Part shown: positions 32,378 through 43,242 of the stretch, one piece after another | Position numbering within the stretch: position 1 is the first letter of the stretch | Layout of the letters: every line of letters starts with the position of its first letter | Origin: Eunapius fragilis | Lineage: Eukaryota > Porifera > Demospongiae > Spongillida > Spongillidae | Assembly: GCA_963681505.1 (NCBI GenBank) | Contig: OY811971.1 | Coordinates: 3,233,278-3,297,277 of the forward strand | Length of the DNA stretch: 64,000 bases | Reading direction: 5' to 3' | The notes under the pieces: generated by a model | Told to the model about the DNA's origin: nothing | Seen by the model: only the letters and a program-made list of their open reading frames with translations | The model's database searches: none | Made by a program: the position numbers and the translations under genes

Positions 32378-32780
32378 CCACACATCTTAACGTTGGCTGG
32401 CTTTTCACAGAACAAAGATATCTTTAACTTGGCTACGACAGCTCCCTTCTCCTCCAGGTCAATCCACTCAGTGGTATCAGAAGATAACATTGACGAATCT
32501 GTGAACTTTCTGCATAGATGTGTGTGTGCATATTTGTTTCTGATACAACATATCAACCTGTCAAACACGTACAGACACAAAATGCACAGATAGCATGGCC
32601 AGCAATACAACACACTACATTCATAAGGTGGTCACATGATGATCACATGACCATCACACGAGGCGCCATGCTCACACTCACAGTAGCAATCACTTTGCTC
32701 TCTCGAAGGAACCCTTTGGACTCCATGTGATGATCAAATTGGATTTGCGGAAGAGGTGAGTTGGTGATTAAGTCAGCTAC
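32378..32780 (-). CDS. Two exons of a CADPS-like gene (end of C2, start of PH)
   Basis: Exon 1 (32682-32780) follows a TTGACCAG acceptor, reads NSPLPQIQFDHHMESKGFLR and ends at an ACT/GTGAGT donor. Exon 2 (32378-32505) starts after a GCAGAAAG acceptor in the same phase and reads DTTEWIDLEEKGAV then AKLKISLFCEKPANVKMCG before GTGAGC. In CADPS proteins the C2 domain ends with an S-EW segment followed by [20 protein letters not shown], the entry into the PH domain; length, order and the KPxNxKxxG motif fit. CADPS proteins prime dense-core vesicles for calcium-triggered release. Neighbouring exons were not found within several kb, so this is a partial gene, a long-intron gene, or a relic. Confidence 0.5.
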
Positions 32781-33054
32781 CTGGTCAACCTGTCGGGTGT
32801 GCAAGCACGTTCTAAAGAGGTCCCAATGGTGTGCATCTATTAAAAACATACCGGGCAGACTTGGACTTCGGGTTAACTTGTTCATGCATGATGTGTTATG
32901 TGAAGATATTAACACATTCAAGTAAAGGGCTTGATTTTGCAGGGTTTTATGCGAAATCTTGCTCTAAGTTGATTGTGAATATCTTCGGAACGATGCATGG
33001 CAAACAAAACCATCTTTGGACTTATCGAGAGTTACTCTCCTATAGGATTTGACC

Positions 33055-33190
33055 CCAATTATGAATGTCATTTTTAAAAACGCGACCCACTTCTAACTAG
33101 ACTCCTAACGTACATGTATGGATGGCTTACGGTGTAGCTTGTTGACGTCATCGTACAAGAAGGCAGCAACAAACAGTTTTGTGTTTGCTT
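33055..33190. other. Short non-coding spacer
   Basis: No supported feature; part of a repeat shared with 28690-28744 ends near 33097. Confidence 0.4.
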
Positions 33191-33191
33191 G

Positions 33192-33475
33192 TAGTGGTGG
33201 ATTTAGGGGGAGGGGGGGGGGGGGGCACCGGGGCACGTGCCCCCCTCCTGACCCCCTTTCGTTGGTCTAATTATATATTCATAGTCGCGCAATATAGCGT
33301 TTTAAAATGCATTTTGAACGTACAGCTATCAAAAGCGTCCGCGCTTCGCGCGGGAGAGGGAATTTCCCCCTCCAGCACCCACCCCCTTTCGGTTAACCAC
33401 ACCCATTTGTCACTTAATTGTAACTTTTCATTATTGGTGCCCCTCCCTCCTTTCAAAATTCCTGGATCCGCCCTG
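33192..33475. mobile_element. 284-bp hAT-type non-autonomous element
   Basis: Ends TAGTGGTGGATTTAGG and, inverted, CAGGGCGGATCCAGG are relatives of the CAGTGGCGGATCCAGG terminus. Flanks GCTTG and GTTTG (33187-33191, 33476-33480) make a 5-bp duplication with one mismatch. A G run follows the left end. Confidence 0.65.
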
Positions 33476-33479
33476 GTTT

Positions 33480-33960
33480 GATGTCACAAAGTTGCGTAGT
33501 TGTAGAGAACAAAACTATTTTCCAAACTTGTAGCCAGTCCCACGTATTTCTCGATCTCTTGTTCTTGTTGTTCTTGACCACGCATAACTCGGGATAGAAA
33601 CACTTTTACGAAATGAATATCACACCAATGGCTTCAGAATTCGCTGGCATTATCGCTTCTGTGGTCAAAACGTCTCGAGGCTACATGACATATGTCGGCG
33701 GTTGTGCTAGCAAATCACGTATAGTTAAGTTTACTGCACTGACACGACTCGGATAGGTCATGCTTCGCTCTTTATACGAAGTACTAGTAGTATACATGAT
33801 GATGTAGTACTACACATAGTGGTGGTATGCCGTTATCCGGTTTTGCAAATTGGGCACTACATGTATTTATAATTACGTACACGTGCATACTATAATCATT
33901 CTTGTGCTTTGATCGTTGTTGGTTTGACGCTCTTTGTAACTTAGTGAAGTTGTTTTTCTC
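33480..33960 (+). promoter_or_regulatory. Upstream module of the Lys/Arg-rich repeat pseudogene
   Basis: Words CGCATAACTCGGGATAG, ACACCAATGGCTTCAGAATT and GTGAAGTTGTTTTTCTCAAA parallel 49430-49705 before the related gene. A TATTTATAAT stretch near 33868 might serve as TATA. Confidence 0.4.
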
Positions 33961-33963
33961 AAA

Positions 33964-34460
33964 ATGCCTTCACGTCAGGAAAAGAAGAAAGCCAAACGAC
34001 GAGCAAAGCACTTCAAAACTCGAGACGACGTATTAGATTCTGCCCGAGCGAGCTACAAAGCAGAGCCTGAAAAGAAACAGGCCTCTCGAAACGCAAGGTA
34101 TCGAGCATGCAGAACCTGAAAATGAACGGGCCTCTCAACTGAGAACAATTGAGCAGAGCCTGAAAAGAAACGGGCCTCTGAACGTGAGAAGTATCGTGCA
34201 AAGAAACGGGCCTCTGAACGTGAGAAGTATCGAGCAGAGCCTGAAAAGAAACGGGACTCTGAACGTGAGATTATCGAGCAGAGCCTGAAAAGAAACGTTC
34301 CTCTCGATGTGCCAGGTATCGAGCGAACCTGAAAAGAAACGGGCCTCTGAACGTGAGAAGTATCGAGCGGAGTCTGAAAGAAAAGGGCTGCTAAAAGACA
34401 ACGATATTGGCAAAGTCCCGAACGTGCTCGCATGGCGAAAAGAGTTAAGGTCACTCAAAG
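33964..34460 (+). pseudogene. Lys/Arg-rich repeat protein, first exon, degraded copy
   Basis: The ATG opens MPSRQEKKKAKRRAKHF, as in the copy at 49708. Seven or more units around AEPEKKRASEREKYR follow, but several single-base losses change frame and create stops. The exon ends with KRVKVTQR just before a GTATGT donor at 34461. The unit length of 13-15 residues and the charge pattern suggest a coiled or disordered basic region. No downstream exon is recognised. Confidence 0.6.
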
Positions 34461-34623
34461 GTATGTCGTACTTGTGCTTGTACCAGTAGCTACCTACTCT
34501 TACTAAGCTTAGTTTACAATGTGACATTGGTGGCTGAACATTACGGATACGATCATCAACTGCATCAAATACGCATCGGAATAATGTGTATGAAAAAAAA
34601 TGAAGGTAACTAGAAAATAAAAA

Positions 34624-34873
34624 ACCATCTCAATGAGAAAGTTGGTGGGATATGGGGTTTTAACGTGCAAAAAGCAAGGAAACAAGGGTCTGTATAATAG
34701 TAAGGGATAATGTCATAGTCCTATATTTAGCACACGGTCATAGTATACAAACGGGCCGCTAAATATAGGACTATGACATTTTCTCTTACTATTACAGACC
34801 CTTGTTTCCTTGCTTTTTGCACCACCATTGCCTTCAAATCCTATATCCCACCAACTTTCTCGTTGAGAATGTT
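34624..34873. repeat. Long hairpin element HP-2
   Basis: Arms 34624-34731 and 34758-34873 pair closely around a 26-base loop. Outer words (GAGAAAGTTGGTGGGATAT), the middle AAGCAAGGAAACAAG and the inner CCTATATTTAGC are shared with HP-1 and HP-3, while the rest of the stem is different and still self-complementary. Confidence 0.8.
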
Positions 34874-34889
34874 TTTTTGATTATATGAA

Positions 34890-35105
34890 ATGTGCATCAA
34901 ATCCTATTTGATTGAAGGCTGGATATTACAAACGATTAGTTTCGGATTGGGAATCAATAATTGATTTTTTTAACAACCACAAACCCATAATTCTACAATA
35001 CAGGTACCTGCATGCATCTAATGGAAGCACAATAGAAGTTAAGTATAAATAATCAACATGCAAGGGCGCTGTAAAACACCCAAAACAAAAAAAAAAAATT
35101 ATGCA
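34890..35105. other. Short non-coding spacer
   Basis: AT-rich, no feature seen. Confidence 0.4.
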
Positions 35106-35109
35106 AGCG

Positions 35110-35650
35110 CTTGGACCCTGACAGCAGGTTCAGTGGATTGGATCAGTAGTGGCACGATGGAATATAACTTTTATGTACCATAAATGGCTTCACTGCAATT
35201 GCTTCTGTATCGTTTGTAATATCCGCTTTGTTTGTGGTTGCTATAACAACATGTATCCTGTTCCTCTTTCCAAACACCATTGCTTTCACTCTCATTCCAA
35301 TCATTGAGCAGCATAGTGAACACAACAGACTGTTCAACTATCTCCACAAGAAGGCCAACTAGATCAAACCAATGAATGATGCCCACTATGCTCCCTATAA
35401 GGGGGAGTGGCGATGGTGGCTGGGAGCAAGGCTTTGGATTTTTGTTGTCATGTACAGTTTAAATCCAGTGTATGCCACTACTGTCTTCAACGCTCTCCAT
35501 CCACTGGGTTTTCTCTTTACAGGGTTTCTTACATCATTGGAGAAAGAGCAGTTGCTCAAACCAATGAGTGGTGCCCAAGAAGGTACATGTTGTTTTAGAA
35601 TGACATCACTGAACTAGACACCACTGGGAAGGCGAACTGTTGAAAATGTT
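35110..35650 (+). pseudogene. Beta-helix receptor fragment D (scrambled)
   Basis: Joins the CGTMxYNxY region, then skips to a membrane segment (ALFVVAITTCILFLFPNTIA), the EQHSEHNRLFNYLHKKAN region and the WRWWLGARLW region, then to the YRVSYIIGERAV part that normally lies upstream. The out-of-order blocks and stops show a rearranged fragment. Confidence 0.7.
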
Positions 35651-35664
35651 AGAATATGACAAGT

Positions 35665-35805
35665 GGATTAGATTAGACCACCTTGCTGTGCATGGTTATT
35701 AACGAAGCTTAACCTGAAGTCCTTTGTACTACCTTTAGAATCAAGCATAAAAATACACAAATTGATTTTAGACACATCAGTATACCGATTTGGGGCATGG
35801 GAATT
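35665..35805 (-). pseudogene. Beta-helix receptor fragment E
   Basis: Matches 38361-38500 on the minus strand (CACCTTGCTGTGCATG, ACACATCAGTATACC, GGGGCATGG). It is next to, but inverted against, fragment D. Confidence 0.6.
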
Positions 35806-36260
35806 TCACACCCCCCCCCCTCCCCCACTCCCTAATTGTCATTGAGTGTAAATTCGAAATCAATTCTTTATTCAGTACAATCTGAAAACACCCAATGCCT
35901 GACCCATCCCCACCCCCACCACCCATCCCACCCCCTCCCCATAAATGTTATTTTATATACTAGTTATGCTGGAGGCATATTCTTGCCATTCAGACCACCT
36001 ACCGAATGCCCAGACATAATAACAGTGATAAGTATCATTTGGTAAGCAGCAAGGATGTACTGCCAACTATTATAAAAAGCAACTACATTATGCCTTATGC
36101 TCATGTAACCTTTGTGCACAGAAAAGTCGCTGTTAATTTTAAATGCACTAATCCTTGCAAATGACTAACATCAGTTCTAGAAAATGTTTCATTTCACTAT
36201 GCTACACTTCAATACCGTATGTATCATTATCTTTGAATAGTGATAGACCATAGTTGACTG
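35806..36260. other. C-rich then AT-rich spacer
   Basis: Poly-C tract at 35813-35826 and CACCCC-rich sequence to 35940; the remainder is the 3' flank of the minus-strand receptor copy, with CTAGAAAATGTTTCATTTCA similar to the flank after 57190. Confidence 0.45.
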
Positions 36261-36266
36261 TGACAT

Positions 36267-39200
36267 TTAATCTTTGCACAGAGGTTCCCTGACTGCCACG
36301 GTTGTGGTACTGATAGCAGTACTGTTGGTGGGTTCATCCAGCTCCATACTGGTAGGAACCAATGGTTTGTTCTTTTCAAATAATGCGTTAAACTTCTCTC
36401 TGGTTATGTTGTACATCATGCATGCTTTGAGAATGGCCATAATGAGATGGTACAAGACAGTGACAATCAACATCACTACATATAGACCCACCAAAACACC
36501 AACAGTCACTGCAGAAATTTGTTGTTGATCTAAACCTTGGTCTATAATGTACGACATTGACATAGCCAGTGCAGTGTAGTTGAGGAGGTAAAACATGTCA
36601 AGGCTATTGTACAAATGATTGTAAAAGTTGGTATGCCTGTTGCTTTGATATGTATTTTTATGTGACTGTCCAAATGGCTTTATACTTGCCTGTGCTATAG
36701 TGAACAAGATCACCATAGTAGCCTGGATTGTGAGGAGCAGAGATGGCCTGTCAGAACTATACACTGGATTTAAACTGTACATGACAACTAGAAGCCAAAG
36801 CCTTGCTCCCAACCACCATCGCCACCCCCCCCTTATAAGGAGCATAGTGGGCATCATTCATTGGTTTGATCTGGTTGGCCTTCTTGTGGAGATAGTTGAA
36901 CAGTCTGTTGTGTTCACTGTACTGCTCAATGATTGGTATGAAAGTGAGAGCGATTGTGTATGGAAGGAGGAACAGGATACATGTTTTTATAGCAACCACA
37001 AACAAAGCGGTATGCTTTCCATGTAGGTATTCCACATTTCCATATAGAACCAGACCTTTATGACACCACTGGGAAGGTGAACTGTGGAATATGTTAGAAT
37101 ATCAATGATTGTTCTCAACAATTTGGAATATGACAAGTAGATGAGAGTAGATAGAACACCAACTGCTCTTTCTCCGATGATACAGGAAACCCTATAAACA
37201 GAAAACCGAGTGGAGGTAGTTAGAGATCGTTGAAGACAGTAGTGGCATACCACAATGGTTGCAATGGTGATGATGAGGAGGTAGGCTGGGAACACAAACT
37301 GAAGGCCAGCCTTGTCAGCATCGTCCATTCCATTGTAAAAACACATAGGGAGCCCAAGGTCAAGGTTCAACTAATGACACAATGACATGCAATTGATTTA
37401 GATTTGACTGGTTGAAGAATATAGAAGTTTGACTTGGATAATGTTGGCATAGAAGATGAGCCTGTAGAGTGTGCCCTGTGTGATGGTTAGGTTGAGGAAG
37501 AACAGTGCTGCTACCAGGAAGACACCCAACACTGCAAACATTACAAGTGTGGTCAGCCACATATCTGAGCACTCCTGGCACTTGGAAGAACCAAAGATCA
37601 CACTAAGGTTTCCTGGGCAGTCACCACAAATAATGCCTGCATGTCCTCCATTGCACATGTCAGTTAGCATTCCTGGAGACAGCTTGGTTATGTTACTATT
37701 GCAGTAGTCCACAGGACATGTTTGAGCCAGTGCTGGAAGAGTGTTGTTGTAAACACCAATCCAGTTAGTTTTATTTCTAGTCACAATACGTTGTGATGGA
37801 TCACAGACCACTCCAAATATTGTGAATAATTGAGAACAGTTGCACTCCATATCAGGTGTCAGTGTGAACCATGGTCCACATGGTAACAGCTTCACATCAA
37901 TGACTGTTGACGAACCTCCAGGGTCATTGTACAGAAGCAATTGCAGCGAAGCCATTTCTGGTCCATAAATATTACATTCCATTGTGCCACACACTGATCC
38001 AATCCACTGAGCCTGTTGTTAGGGTCCAAGCATAATGCTTTGAGAGGTAATACTGTTTCTATTAACTTGTGTGTAGATGACACTAGGGGATAGCTGGTTT
38101 TCATTATCAACTGTGGAAACCTTATTTCTCACTGTCCTACCAGGATATGTGGTAAGTTGTGGACTTGTATCAGTGCACACTTAAGGATCACTGCAGCCAC
38201 AATAGGTCACATGGTCTGGGAAGGAGATAACTTGGGCATCCTTGATGTCTTCTGGTAATGGAGTAAGGATAAATGTTGTCACTAGACCAATGTCATAAAA
38301 TACATCGGTTGAAGCAATCATAGCAATTGCCATATATAGGTGTGGCATATACAGCATGGCCACCTTGCTGTGCATGATTCTTATCGAAGGCTATCTTGAA
38401 GTTGTCTTTATAATCTTCAAATTCATGAACAAACAAGCGTAAAATACATGAATTCATTATAGACACATCTGTATACCAATTAGGGGCATAGGATTTTCCA
38501 TTGCTGTAAATAGCACCACCATATCCATTTGCTACATTTTGAAAAAATGTCACGTCACAATTTCCATAAAAGTACACTGGAACATTGTTAGACAGACTTA
38601 TGGCCCCTCCATTTACTCCTGTGTTATTAGCAAATGTGATGTAACCCTGTAGCACCAATAATCCATTTTCTCCTTGAACTGCACCTTGGGGAGAATTAGA
38701 CACGAAATGACTCCCTGTGGATGTGCTTCCAAAGATCTCTATTTTCACCCGGCTAAAGAAAATAGTTCCTGCACATCTATCAGAAGAGCAACCATTATTT
38801 TTAACAATCACATCCTGTAGAATGAGGTGGCCCATATTTGTTTGTGGGGTAAACATATGGTTGGAATCATAGCTATCATCAAGAAAGGCATAGATTGCTG
38901 CTCCTGCTTGTGGTGTGTTGTTTGTAAATGATGATGTACTAATGAATATATTAGAATCCATTTCTTTGCTTTGATGTTTGATGCTTATGGCTCCTCCTCT
39001 CCGACCATTGTTGATATAAAATTTTGAGTTTGTGATGCTAACACTGCCACCTTGACCATGAAAATGCACAGCACCACCAATACCGCCAGCACTGTTGGTG
39101 TGAAATGTGCAGTCTGATATGAGCATTGCCTGCTGCTTCAGACAGGATAGCAGCACCACCATCAGAAAATTTAACACTGTTGTCATGAAATGTGCGCCTG

Positions 39201-40900
39201 TGATATAAACATTGTGAGATACAGACAGGAAAACAGCACCACCACCGCGATAACCATAAGCACTGTTATTCTGAAATGTGCAACCTCTGATATGAGTATT
39301 GTAAAATGTTCCAAACAGGATAACAGCACCCCCACCAATGTCCAAAATACTATAAGCACCGGTGTCCTGAAATGTGCAGCCTGTGATATGAGCATTGCAA
39401 AATAATCCAGACAGGCCAACAGCACCACCACCAATACTGCCAACACTGTTATTCCGAAACGTGCAGCCTGTGATATGAGCATTGCCTTCTGATGCCTCCA
39501 GGTCAACAGCACCACCCTCACCATCAGCACTCAGTGGCGGATCCAGGGGGGGGGGGGGGGTCCAGGGTGTCTGGACCCCCCCCCCCCCCTCGAACCTGAA
39601 TATGAATATAATTAGCATATTACGTGTCGCACGTGAGATATACATTTCTACGGAGTGCACTTCGTGAAGTTGCTAAATAGCTTATCTTATTGCTTATTCA
39701 TTGGTTAGTACTATATTTTAGTTCTGTAAATTGCGAGATACGTAGTAGGCTGGTATTTATACGTAAGACCAAAATGCTAACCCACGGTCGTTTCTTTCCG
39801 CAGTTATTTTGATTCGTGCTCTATTATTAGTACCCATCAAGGTTGAATGTACCTTGCTGCAAGACCATTGCAAATTTAAATTTTAAATTATAAATTTTAA
39901 CAAAGAAACTAAGCCGGCGCATGTAACGTACAATGCAAATCTGCGACGAATCACACTAGTACTAGCCGTATAAATCCGCAAAGCCACAATTGCCTGAAAA
40001 CCAGAACGTAACGGAGTGGCACGCATTTATTGGTTGTGACTGTTTCCGTTTCTAATCCCCCTAAATGTACAATCTGTGGAATGTGTACAAAACAATTTTT
40101 CCGTAAATTTTAAGTGGTTCAAATAGCAAAGGAAACCGCATGCATGTAACAACACAGCCATTTAAATCCATAAGACTACAATAGCCTGGAAACCCGGCAG
40201 AATGTAACGGAGTGTCACTCATTTATTGGTGTCGATTGCCTTAGTTTCCAATCCCCGGCCCCCTTACATGTACAATCTGTGGAATAATTGGAATGCGCAC
40301 CAAAAAATTTTTTTCGCGCGCGCCCCTCCCCCTCATCAATTATTCATATCGGACCCCCCCCTTGCCAAAATCCTGCATCCGCCCCTGGCACTGTTGTTAA
40401 TAAATGTGCAGTCTATGATACTCACATTGCCTGTTGATACAAACAGGATTACAGCACCACCATATTGGCCACAACTGTTGTCCTAAAATGTGCAGTCTAT
40501 GATATGAGCATTGCGTGTTGATCCAGACAGGCTAACAGCACCACCTTTATAAAAAGCCCTGTTGTCCTGAAATGTGCAGTCTGTGATATAAGCATTGTCT
40601 AATAATCCAGACAGGCTAACAGTTAGTATGATAGTTTTCTGAAGATATACGATGCTCTCCACCGTCCAACACAACAGTAATATTAGACAGGAGCGTTCCA
40701 TTGCACAGGTAGTCCTGCAGAGCAAAGCCAGGTTGAATAGTAACGACCTCATCAGACCTGGCATCTACATAGCTCCCTACAATAAGTACGATGAAAAACA
40801 ACTCAATCATCGTTATCAATACTACATCTGTTCGGATCGTAGAGATATTTATAATCGATTTCCTGCCATTGAACATTTGTGCCACCGAAATGTTGTTATT
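36267..40900 (-). pseudogene. Beta-helix/multi-membrane receptor, copy B (interrupted)
   Basis: The start MIELFFIVLIVGSYVDARSD lies near 40815, a signal peptide almost identical to the plus copy. Next come GGAVSLSG/ITDCTFQDN repeats to about 40393, an 856-bp insertion, and further repeats through 38430. The Cys-rich membrane-proximal part follows at 37398-38250, and the membrane part in three frames at 36267-37370 ending REPLCKD. Frame changes lie near 39150, 38300, 38000, 37390 and 37035. The longest uninterrupted piece is about 420 residues of beta-helix. The gene is clearly dead in this haplotype unless many sequencing errors are assumed. It is the inverted neighbour of the better copy at 53420. 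Confidence 0.8.
39532..40387. mobile_element. 856-bp hAT-like insertion inside the receptor pseudogene
   Basis: Ends CAGTGGCGGATCCAGG and, inverted, CAGGGGCGGATGCAGG. The pentamer GCACT is duplicated at 39527-39531 and 40388-40392; removing the element and one copy restores a CATCAGCACTGTTGTTA join that fits the repeat reading of the gene. No transposase is encoded. Two diverged units (about 39945-40110 and 40150-40290) share TAACGGAGTG, CATTTATTGGT and GTACAATCTGTGGAAT. The 5-bp duplication suggests the hAT5-like group. Confidence 0.75.
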
Positions 40901-40989
40901 TCATTATTTCATGGCGTCAGTGCCACAGGAAAAAGGAGCAGTGGTATAGTCCGGACTATACCACTGGGATGAATATTGATGGTTGCTTA

Positions 40990-41215
40990 CAGTTGGGTTC
41001 TAATTCCTATGCTTAAACACAAGATTCAAATTAATAGATTACAAAATGAATTGTATGTATATGTACAGCTTAGTAATGTAGCTATACCGTTCTATTCATG
41101 ACATCTGCAATACTATTGAGTCTATTTATTGTAATCATTGTCTGCAAACGTTCCCGAAAGTTTCCTCCTCCCACCTTTCCAAAGCGTGTATTTGGTAGCG
41201 CAAGAAAGAGAAAGG
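40990..41215. other. 5' flank of receptor copy B
   Basis: The promoter-side sequence up to about 40970 matches 53260-53410 in reverse, including TTTATAAAT near 40846. Beyond it nothing is recognised. Confidence 0.4.
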
Positions 41216-41219
41216 TTCT

Positions 41220-41438
41220 TTAGGGCAGATTGGTGTCTTCCAAGTAGATACTCATGATTGCATTACAATTTGGCATTTTGCCACGTGTGCTTACAAAGAA
41301 AGCTTCTTGAGCTGTATCAAACGCGACCAGTTCAAATTTTTTTGCATCCAAGTTCGTTTCAGTAACATCAACCATGTCATATATTGTCATCGAGGCGGTA
41401 AATACATGTATGCCTTGTCGTATTGCAGGCCGTAGCAA
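41220..41438 (-). CDS. Possible 56-72 residue ORF, unknown
   Basis: The inner ATG gives MTIYDMVDVTETNLDAKKFE and continues to IYLEDTNLP before a stop. Codon texture is protein-like but there is no known motif, signal peptide or duplicate in the window. It may be an exon or chance. Confidence 0.3.
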   Translation of the reverse strand: MLRPAIRQGIHVFTASMTIYDMVDVTETNLDAKKFELVAFDTAQEAFFVSTRGKMPNCNAIMSIYLEDTNLP

Positions 41439-41449
41439 CCGCTACGGCC
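41428..41449. repeat. Perfect short inverted repeat
   Basis: GGCCGTAGC, four bases, then GCTACGGCC. A stem of nine pairs at the start of the preceding ORF; significance unknown. Confidence 0.5.
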
Positions 41450-42040
41450 TATACAGCCAAAGCCATACTAGTTTTTGGCCATAGCATATGTTATTTTAAA
41501 GTTATCAATTTGATAAATTCATTGTGCATGCATGTGCATGACGTGTATGCACCAAATCATATATGAAACCTGTTTAAACCCTGCAGTTTGGGACATAACA
41601 CCTCAAAATATGCCATATGCCCAACCTCTCTTATTAAGAGCAGCCACTGCAGCAGCACAGTTCAGTGTGGCAAGGAAGAAGGAATATTTCGTGGCAAGAA
41701 AGAACTTCTTACAAAGACAAACTGAAACCATATTCATGAAGAAGAGAAAATTGCAAAGCTACATGCCCACGAATTAGCATAATGTATCAAAGTTACATAA
41801 ATGGTCAGAGAATCGCTATAATGTTTCAAAGGTATGTGGTCATGTTCCAAACAAAATACTTTGGTTACTATAAACACCTATGTTGACACGACTCTTGGAT
41901 GGGTTGGCAAGTTTGAATGCATATCCACATAGATTAGCAAATTGCAAAGCTACATGCATGCACAGCCACTAGTACAATACGTCCGTGGTCACTGATTGGT
42001 AGAATGGTAGATCCCAAATAAAATACCTTGGTTGTCCCAA
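41450..42040. other. Gene-free stretch
   Basis: Only short frames. TACATGCCCA/ATGTTTCAAAG words repeat loosely; nothing supported. Confidence 0.4.
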
Positions 42041-42046
42041 ATGAAT

Positions 42047-42330
42047 GTAAACACCTATCCGTCGACAACCAATGGCATATTGAGAAAAACTGTCCAGCAG
42101 GAAGTACAGAAGATGCTGAAGAACAAGGTTATTCGTCCAAGTACGAGTCCTTGGTCTTCACCTATCATTATGGTTCGAAGAAAGACGGAAGCTGGCAGTT
42201 CTATACGTACAATGATGCATATGCTTTACGAAACCTAGCTTGGAAACTTAGGCTGGATCTACAATCTTCTCCTCATTGGATCTCGCATCGGGTTATTGGC
42301 AAGTGGAGTTTTGAGCACAAGTTTATCTCT
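42047..42330 (+). pseudogene. Ty3/gypsy-type reverse transcriptase fragment
   Basis: The pieces VQQEVQKMLKNKVIRPSTS, SPWSSPIIMV and, in another frame, the SSLDLASGYWQVE equivalent belong to the fingers and first palm block of a gypsy-type reverse transcriptase. Internal losses and frame changes make it non-functional. The same fragment lies at 58637-58885. Confidence 0.65.
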
Positions 42331-43018
42331 CCTACTCCGCACCCACCGCACTCGCGAGCTTCTAGGCTTACTAGAACGGTGGTACTCGTCTTTCAGATAG
42401 TTCAGTACTCGCTTGGAGTCAAGACGTTTGCAAAAATGGATTATCATTACGAGACGTAGGTCTTTTGATGGATGATTAATATACATCATGGCTCGGTGAA
42501 TGGAATCTCTTCTAAAATAAAGAATGGAGCGAAACAACCGGAAAATTAGCAATCACTTTGATCATCTATATAGATTAAGTAAAATTCAATCCTTCGGGTA
42601 CGTTAGTTGGACGACGGAAAGACGCTCCATAGTTCATGCAGTGTTACGCGCGCGTCTTAATCCTGAGGGTTACCGAACGTTGGCACGGACAAGTGTAAAA
42701 GGTTCATAATGTGCAAATTAGTATAAAATACACACTAGATGTGGCAATAAGTGCTGAAATAGGACATGGGTCGTTTGGCTCGGAAAATATGTGCGCTTGA
42801 AACTGATGCTAGTTTTATTTTTTATGCACAAGCCTGGTTTTGTCATAAAACGTCCCATATAGCGATGTGACATTTTCTCAGACACTGTCCCAATTACAAA
42901 AATACACCCCTTAAACCTAAACAATATCATGCAAAGGGTCGACAAACTCTGAAAAAAAGGTACCACACACAGACATAAGGAAATGGAGGGCATTAAAAAA
43001 AAAACAATCTTGAGTTGT

Positions 43019-43128
43019 CACACAATGTTGGTGTCACTCTCAACTGGATGACAGAAGCTAAGACGTGACTTTTCCATCCTAACTCTGTCCTGCATAGCGT
43101 TTGAAGGCACCTGAGTTGAGCTGAGCCT
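43019..43128 (-). pseudogene. Duplicated last exon of the CADPS-like gene
   Basis: Matches 59561-59665, but a 1-base insertion in the ACGCTATGCAGG region breaks the frame, and the exon's start is cut by the junction with the gypsy direct repeat. Confidence 0.65.
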
Positions 43129-43233
43129 TGTGACATTAGATCTTTAACATAAAAGAATGAATCATCATACATCACGTGACACTTATGTAATACCATCTAA
43201 TAATAAATATAGTCCAACAGTTAACTCCACAAC
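43129..43233 (-). repeat. Direct repeat next to gypsy integrase, possible LTR piece
   Basis: The 85 bases 43149-43233 are repeated at 44140-44224 with one change. On the minus strand the repeat begins just after a purine-rich GAAAGAAGAGAG tract that follows the integrase, as a 3' LTR would. Full LTR ends could not be fixed. Confidence 0.5.
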
Positions 43234-43242
43234 TCTCTTCTT

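Larger units (their letters stand above)
42047..43128. repeat. Segmental duplication, copy 1 (partner 58637-59665)
   Basis: The two blocks share long identical runs, for example in CAAGTACGAGTCCTTGGTC, GAATGGAGCGAAACAACCGG and GAGCGATGTGACATTTTCTC-like stretches. The block ends within the last exon of the CADPS-like gene, so the partner at 58637-59665 is in the original setting and this one is the copy. Confidence 0.8.

Noticed and set aside
43016-43232. A 217-bp LTR with TGTCACACAATG and AACTCCACA ends
   Set aside because: The left half proved to be the duplicated last exon of the CADPS-like gene; only the 85-bp repeat remains as possible LTR sequence.
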